From assembly GCF_002994745.2 (NCBI RefSeq), contig NC_037092.1, positions 73,011,823-73,075,822 of the forward strand: a stretch of DNA of 64,000 nt, written 5' to 3'. The notes beneath the pieces were generated by a model, which did not search any database, was not told the origin of the DNA, and was given only the letters and a program-made list of their open reading frames with translations. This document shows, in pieces, positions 58,427-64,000 of the stretch. A program made the position numbers and the translations under genes. Each line of letters begins with the position of its first letter. Position 1 is the first letter of the stretch. The stretch is from Rosa chinensis (lineage: Eukaryota > Streptophyta > Magnoliopsida > Rosales > Rosaceae).

Positions 58427-58700
58427 AGTGAAAATGATGAAGCAAATGCTCACCACGATGCAACAGGACGGCTATTGAAATATGATTCCCAAACAAAACA
58501 AGTCAAGGTGTTGTTAAAAGAGCTTTCTTTTGGCATGCATTCCGGGACTGCAGTTAGTAAGGACGGCTCATTTGTCCTAGTCTCTCAATGCACTACGAAA
58601 ACTATCCAAAAGTTTTGGCACACAGGTCTGAAAGCTAATACATCAGAAGTCATTTACCATAATCAGGATAGTATCCGGTTGGCACATGCAAGAAGGAGCA
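58427..58700 (+). pseudogene. Strictosidine-synthase-like (SSL) gene fragment
   Basis: The frame reads DATGRLLKYDSQTKQVKVLL, GTAVSKDGSFVLVSQC and FWHTGLKANTSEVIY. These match the central six-bladed propeller strands of SSL proteins (TGRLLKYDP.TK, AVSKDGSFVLVSE, KFWLKGPKANTSE). About 90 of roughly 350 residues are present. The preceding and following exons were not found. Most SSLs lack strictosidine synthase activity, so no enzyme function is claimed. Confidence 0.8.
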
Positions 58701-58799
58701 TATTGCTTAAATTCTGGTATCGATGATGAAACGAAAGAAGTAGCTAAACGAAGAAGAAGCCACTAGCTATAGTACAGATATATTGATAGACATCACTTT

Positions 58800-59048
58800 A
58801 TAGATACTAGCAATGTGCCCGCGTTTCTCGCGGGTGATATTATGATGTTAATAGAAAATAGATCGACTAAAAAGAATAGTTGTTATTTATTTTTTGAACA
58901 TAAAATAATGGTAGTTTGGCTAATTACACTTTTACACTTTTATTTATTTATATTCTATTAACTTAATTTGATAATTATGTTATCGAAGGGTATTGTAGGT
59001 ACTTCAAAATTTGGTGAAGCTCTTTGACACCAAAAGAGAGCCTCCATT
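58800..59048. other. AT-rich stretch with a GCCCGCG..CGCGGG motif
   Basis: Contains the phrase AGCAATGTGCCCGCG.TTCTCGCGGGT at about 58809-58837, a motif often seen at ends of plant repeats. No partner end was found. Confidence 0.35.
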
Positions 59049-59383
59049 TTTTTTTTTTAACCCAGCCTAGCTGGGAGGCTCAGCCCCACGCTCAGACAGA
59101 TTATTAAAAGTAGGAACAAAGTACAACGGGGAGGACATAATATCTAAGCCCCGTGAGAAACTACATAGATCTTCGTAGATTACATTCCGAATAATAACGG
59201 GAGTCTCCTCCACCCAAAGTGCATCTATACTATTACAACTAGAAAGGTGTGACAAACGATGGGCAACACCGTTTGCTTCACGGTAAACATGTCGGACCTC
59301 AACATCAGAAAAGCTATTAACATATATTTTACAATCGTCAACTATCTGACCTATATGTGAAAAGTCACACCCTGTTCTTTGAC
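59049..59383 (-). mobile_element. 5'-truncated LINE (RNase H tail)
   Basis: A T run at 59049-59059 is the poly-A tail. Upstream on the minus strand a frame reads VRHVYREANGVAHRLSHLSS then DALWVEETPVIIRNVIYEDL, the C-terminal RNase H end typical of plant L1 ORF2. Only about 330 bp remain. No target duplication was found. Confidence 0.75.
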
Positions 59384-60364
59384 AGCATTAATCAGCGATA
59401 GTAGTAATGATCATGTTAATGAAATACCGCTGTCATAAGTTTTTTATCATCGGTTTCTCGTACTTTCGATTTCTAATAAAACTATATACATCGGACCTTA
59501 TACTGACCGAAAGTAAAAAAATATATATATTAATTGCGGGAACCTCAAAGAAAAGTGGAGCGCTCTCTATCATTTAAAATGTTTGGAAACCGTAATCCCC
59601 TCACTTCAGGGAAGAAAAGAATCCCCACATTCTGACCTAACCTCCTGTCCTACCACAACTCCTCTCGCCATAACCTCCCTCAACACCTCTCTCTCTCTCT
59701 CTCTCTCAACCAGAGGCCAAAGAATTTTGCAGTATATCTTGTTGTCGTCGATCGATATGCTTATGTAGATATACAAGTTCTCGGCTAAGCGTTTCTTCGA
59801 TTTGATGAAGGATGAGAAACTCCTGTTTTGTTGTTAATTTCTTCAAATCATATGCTTTTACTATCTTAAGACCTATACTTCTTTTTATTACGGCGATATT
59901 TCTCAGATCTGCCTTTCTTAGTCACATTTTTCATATTAGGTCTTCTCCTTTGAATTCGGTATTTGGAATATTAAGGTTGAATTATGGTTTCTACGATCAA
60001 TTGTAGGGAAATAGTTGGTGTTTGGATGCTCTCTATGTATTTGTGATATATGTTTGATGGAACATTAGGTTCCCTGTGGTGGGCTAGCTTTCAACATTGA
60101 TGAAGATTCAGATACCAAAGTGGTCGATTGGATAAGACGATGTTGATTTAAGGATTTGGTTTTCCTGAATTTGGGAATTATCTAACTTTTGTTTTTTTGG
60201 GTTGACATTTTACAGGTATCCATTTCTGCCACCAAGCGTGACCTTTGCTAATTGGATTTTCACGTGAATATCACTTGCAAAGGTGGAAATGACATTCTCA
60301 ATAAGTCAATATTCCTTTAAAGGTGAGTGAGTTTTTCATTGCCTCTGAAACATGATGCTATAGT
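59384..60364. other. Intergenic, no supported gene
   Basis: CT-rich tract at 59687-59708 and leader-like sequence around 59570-59770, but no protein family recognised. TATCATCGG/ATCGGAC-type short repeats at 59445-59520 may belong to a transposon end. Confidence 0.4.
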
Positions 60365-60700
60365 CACTACTACAAATTTGGCTATAGGACACCGATAGGG
60401 GCCTCTGATACGAGTTGGTTTCTAAACTAGTCCACTTTGGCACTGTTGGGCTTCACATTAGTGCCTTTGCGTTACCAAGGCAACGAATATCGGTGGCCCA
60501 GTACTCGAAATCAATAGAACAACACAAGAAGTAATTGAAAGGGCCCAGCCTTTTATGCCAATATTGACGCAACCTACCTCTATGTCAGAAGACGGGGGTT
60601 AAAGTCATGGCCTAAACCTCTTTCCACACGACACGACGTGGGTTAAGTCATGGCCTTGATCTCATTTGACACTACGCTTCTTTCTTTCTGACTTGTTTAT
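60365..60700 (+). mobile_element. Left terminus of a third CACTA element
   Basis: CACTACTACAAATTTGGC at 60365 is the canonical plant CACTA end. GGGTTAAAGTCATGGCC and GGGTTAAGTCATGGCC at about 60595 and 60640 look like subterminal repeats. The opposite end (reading TAGTAGTG) was not found up to 64000, so the element is truncated or leaves the window. The captured ACR exons that follow probably belong to it. Confidence 0.6.
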
Positions 60701-60990
60701 CATCGATTTCAGACTCAGAGAAGTATAACTGTGACCACCCCCTTCATCTCTTCTATCTCATTCTCATCGCTGGATCTTCTTACTACCATGGCAGCGCTTA
60801 CAGTTGGTGTTTGCCTCGACCTCAGGTTAGTGTTCTCCAACACAATCACACAGAGTTTTGGGTAACGTTGAAACCCTAAACTTACTTTCGACCTCTGCCT
60901 GCCCTCAATTAGATCTTAATCAAATTGAAGCTTTACATTGTTCTTCAGATTGGAGATTTCCGATAGATTTGGAAAAAGAAAAAGAAAGAA

Positions 60991-61037
60991 ATGGATGATG
61001 AGTATGCTAAGTTCGTGAGGCGGATGAACCAACCCAG
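60991..61037 (+). pseudogene. Captured first exon of an ACR (ACT-domain repeat) gene
   Basis: ATG at 60991 gives MDDEYAKFVRRMNQPR, ending CCAG|GTAACT. This matches the start of plant ACR proteins (MDDEYxKxxRRMNPPR), ACT-domain proteins proposed to sense amino acids. The exon ends at the expected first intron. The rest of the gene does not follow in this orientation. A separate short open start lies upstream at 60788 (MAALTVGVCLDLR, also ending at a GT), perhaps another captured exon. Confidence 0.7.
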
Positions 61038-61608
61038 GTAACTCTTTTGGGATTTTTGTCAATTATTCTCCTTTTCTGGGATTTGACTTTTTCTTGTTTT
61101 GATTTGGCTTCAGTTTCGCTTTTTAACTTTTGAATTAGTTTTTTTGAATCTGGAATTTTGCATGTTCCTATTTGTGCAATTGAACAATCATTAGTTGTTT
61201 AATTCAGTCTTATCGGTCTTTGATTATGAAAGTAAAGATGTTAGTTTGTGTATGAAAATATATGCTTGGGCCACGGATCTTGGCCCGGTTTTCTTCGAGT
61301 CCCCCTCGTCAGGAAAAAATGTTAATTTTGGGTTCAAACACCTACAACATTTTCTTCAAGCAAACTATTATGTACTCAGTTCAATTATAATAGAAACCAC
61401 ACATTTTGAGCAGGCAGGAGTAATACCTTCAGCATAAATCAATGGCAGATCTCCTCCTCCATTGGTCTCTTACCCTGTAACAAGTACAATGAACCAATAA
61501 ATTTATACACCATTTTTTTCTGCACTTCATAACTGAAGAATTTCAGAAGAAAAAGAATTACATTCATCGTATCTTGAACATATATATATGTTACATATAG
61601 TAGTAGAT

Positions 61609-61643
<35 letters not shown>

Positions 61644-62372
61644 CAGTAGTAGATACAATCAAACTCTAAAGTGTATCTATATAACTGATCAACTCTATCT
61701 ATACAATTAAGTAAAGATGACGTACGATATATTCAACGTATTGTTATCAGCTAAGACATCACTTATAGCTTGTACACTTGCAATAGAAGGAGAAGTCTGC
61801 ATAGGAAGAGTCCTGGAGCTAACAATAACACAGAAAGGAGAATATAATGCAAAGACTTATGTAATTCAAATATAAATATAGTGTGTGTGTGTGTGTTTAT
61901 AACAATAACACAAAAAGGAGTGCCGGCCATGCCAATCCTTGTATCTGCAACTATGTTAATCAATCCTAAAATGTGCTTCTCCACAATTTCAAGATAACTC
62001 AATGACAATTAAATTGTTTCCTCCTTTTCATATCAATGGAAATTTAAACCAACAGATCAATGATAAAATCTAGGCAAAAATATCGACATAAAATCCATAG
62101 CTACAAAATCCGTAAAACAGGGTTTAGAACATGATTGAAGGATCCATGCATCTTCCAACAAATCAAAAGCATAACTCATTGGCTACATATCAGAGCTTTC
62201 AAGTGAATTGAGTCTTACTTGGGATATAAATGTACCCAGGAAGCAATACTCAACTGGCCTTAAAATAATTTGGCTTAACAAAAGAGTATGATTTCATCTT
62301 CAGAGCAAGATACTACAACCCTTTGACTACTTGACAGTAAACATTAGAACAATCTATTCAAGTACCTATAAC
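61038..62372. other. Intron-like and microsatellite sequence
   Basis: No exon recognised. TA runs near 61613-61638 and a TG run at 61880-61895. May be the interior of the third CACTA. Confidence 0.45.
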
Positions 62373-62437
62373 TTGTACATAATTGATAATGACCTTGTCT
62401 CTAATTTTGTTGCCATCACGATCAATCACGTTGAACA
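62373..62437 (-). pseudogene. Second ACR exon fragment, opposite strand
   Basis: Minus-strand exon after an acceptor TTTTCAG encodes FNVIDRDGNKIRDKVIINYV (in families: FHVTDxDGNKxxDxxVIxYI), ending at CAA|GTTATAG. This is the later part of the first ACT domain of ACR proteins. It is on the strand opposite to the first exon at 60991, so either two captures or an inversion occurred. Confidence 0.65.
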
Positions 62438-62826
62438 CTGAAAATATAAATTTAAAACAATTCTTAGCAAAAAGGGAAGATAGTGAGAGGGGAGATGGTT
62501 TAGAGGCTAAATAAAGCCTACTTGGAGGCCATGCAATTTTGAAGTAAAACTAGATATTCATCGATTTACCATTAATTATCATATATTTGGTAATTAATGG
62601 TGGTTTATTTGGTTGATTACCAAGATTGTGTAAAGAGAGAGCAATCACGTGGCTCATGCAAATATTCTTATATTCCCATGCAATTAATGTGCAATGTCAT
62701 ATATAGGAGCATGCAATCAAGGAAGGTATATATATAATCTTATTATATGTATATATAGTTGCCCATGCAATTGATGGTAGCTGGACGTGAAAGAGATAGT
62801 AGGCATGCAATCATGATTGATTGTCA
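62438..62826. other. AT-rich stretch with CATGCAA motifs
   Basis: No gene seen. CATGCAAT/CATGCAA recurs at least six times between 62529 and 62813, without fixed spacing. Confidence 0.45.
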
Positions 62827-63882
62827 TCAACAAGGAATATGATGTATACCTTCACCATGACTTCCAGTAGCATGGCCAAGGCTAAATTGATGATTAAGTG
62901 GGTCATGCCTTAGATCCTTTGCATGGTCATGATGATGTCTAGTAGCAAAATCATAATTAAATTGATTATGCATCTGCTTCTGGCTATTAAGGGGGTGAAC
63001 CTGGGCAATATCATGCCCCCCATGCATCTGATAAGTAGCCACGTAATTAGCTTGATCGGTGGAGAAATCACATGTATGTTCAGAGATAATTTTATTGTCA
63101 GAAGAACAATCTTGTTGACCATCTTCTCCATGCACAGCCTCTGTGTAAGGCTGTGATTCACCAGTGAGACCCTTGGATTGATTACCACCCATAGGCAATT
63201 CAGTCTCAAAAACAACCTCTTTGCGAGTGGCTTCTTGACGTTCTAATTTGCCTTGATGCGAACTGACTTGAGCAGCCAAGCTGGAACCTTCCTCGCGCAA
63301 GGTCGCAAACTCTGTTGAGGTTTGCTTGTGCTGGATCGCAACGACACTCACCGACTGTTGGTGGTTTTCTTGGGCTGGTTGGGCCATGCCGGCCAACTGC
63401 TCCCAGGTCTGCTGCGACTCTTGCCAAAGCTCCCAGGTTTTTTGCTGCACCTCCATCCTCTTTTGCTGTTCCGCAAGGACCTTTTCAAACTTCGCATAGT
63501 ATAAAGCATTGTTCTGCTGAAAGATAACCATTCGCTCATCTATGCTCGCATTCTCTGGGACAGGAATGCGCACATAGCCTTCTATCGTCGCCTAGTCATC
63601 TACCGCAGCAGCGTCACCATCAGTTTTATGCGGCTCGTAACTAGAGGCCTTGCGCTTTGAGAAGTTTAGGAATTTCCACTTCTTCTTCTTGAGAAAAACT
63701 AGCATGACTTCAGGAATTTCTTTTGGTAAAGATTTTCCTCTCGCATCCCAATGATGGTGAATACAAAAAGATTCTAGTGCAGTCCCACTAGGCGTGCTAA
63801 AATGTTTGGCTCCAAAACCAGTATGGGTGCAAATTGTCTCTTTTGAGCGTGTGCGCAGGCGTGCCAACACTATGGGGTGCAT
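62827..63882 (-). pseudogene. Unidentified ORF of about 350 codons with one in-frame stop
   Basis: ATG at 63882-63880 opens MHPIVLARLRTRSKET, runs to a TAG at 63594-63592, and continues in the same frame as ATIEGYVRIPVPENASIDER to a stop at 62827. After the stop, a Gln/Glu-rich helical stretch (AKFEKVLAEQQKRMEVQQKT, WELWQESQQTWEQLAG) looks like a coiled coil. The C-terminal third is rich in His, Asn and Gln. No domain recognised. Most likely a gag-like or other transposon-borne protein; a host gene with a sequencing error is the alternative. Confidence 0.45.
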
Positions 63883-64000
63883 TCGTCAGAGAATCCTTGA
63901 CCTGACTTCTTGATCAAACGATGTGGACGAGGAGAGCACCAACCTCGTCACAAGGTTCTTTTCTCTGCCTTCCAGAAAAGGACTTCTTGCCTTACGGGTA

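Noticed and set aside
58800..58845. Helitron or MULE terminus at the GCCCGCG..CGCGGG motif
   Set aside because: The motif is a short palindrome with no matching second end or target duplication.

Overview
This window is a transposon-saturated stretch of plant nuclear DNA. It is AT-rich, has long intergenic spaces and genes with GT-AG introns, and carries plant-type copia, L1 LINE, TRIM, hAT, CACTA, Mutator and Tourist-like elements. The protein fragments (yellow-stripe-like transporter, COPT copper transporters, extra-large G protein, MAP65, NAC, ACR) mark a flowering plant, most likely a eudicot. Rosaceae is a reasonable guess from the repeat types, but nothing here proves it.

Only two intact host genes are convincing. 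Both are short intronless Ctr/COPT copper transporters on the minus strand (21588-22058 and 47189-47584). They lie about 25 kb apart in the same orientation, like an old tandem pair pushed apart by insertions. Each has a cluster of GTAC cores upstream, the core of the SPL7 copper-response element. Other host genes are relics: a yellow-stripe-like (YSL/OPT) metal-nicotianamine transporter pseudogene split across 2648-3372 and 10067-10560, and a strictosidine-synthase-like fragment at 58427-58700.

Layout. (1) 1-10.7 kb: the YSL pseudogene is broken by a Tourist-like element, itself broken by a 6.1-kb Pack-CACTA carrying pieces of pectin acetylesterase, Abitram/Simiate and a WCRKC-type thioredoxin. 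(2) 12.8-18.5 kb: a palindromic tandem repeat, then a decayed copia element with two LTRs whose right target-site copy is split off by a hAT insertion. (3) 19.5-20.9 kb: a Mutator-like element. (4) 21.6-22.2 kb: the first COPT gene. (5) 22.4-32.6 kb: a nest four levels deep (LINE-type retrosequence, then hAT, then a Pack-MULE with a HYPK fragment and a solo-LTR-like element that holds an inverted relative). (6) 33.0-45.0 kb: hAT elements, then a 3'-truncated copia split by a 4.7-kb Pack-CACTA carrying fused XLG and MAP65 pieces. (7) 45.6-49.4 kb: minisatellite, TRIM, second COPT gene, and a Pack-MULE with a NAC fragment. (8) 49.4-56.9 kb: a full-length but dead L1 LINE split by a hAT. (9) 57-64 kb: SINE, SSL relic, LINE tail, the left end of a third CACTA with ACR fragments, and an unidentified interrupted ORF.

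No operon-like or defence-like system is present. The notable signal is the concentration of gene-capturing DNA transposons (two complete Pack-CACTAs, a third CACTA end with captured exons, and two Pack-MULEs), plus a set of target-site duplications that lets the order of insertions be read from the sequence.
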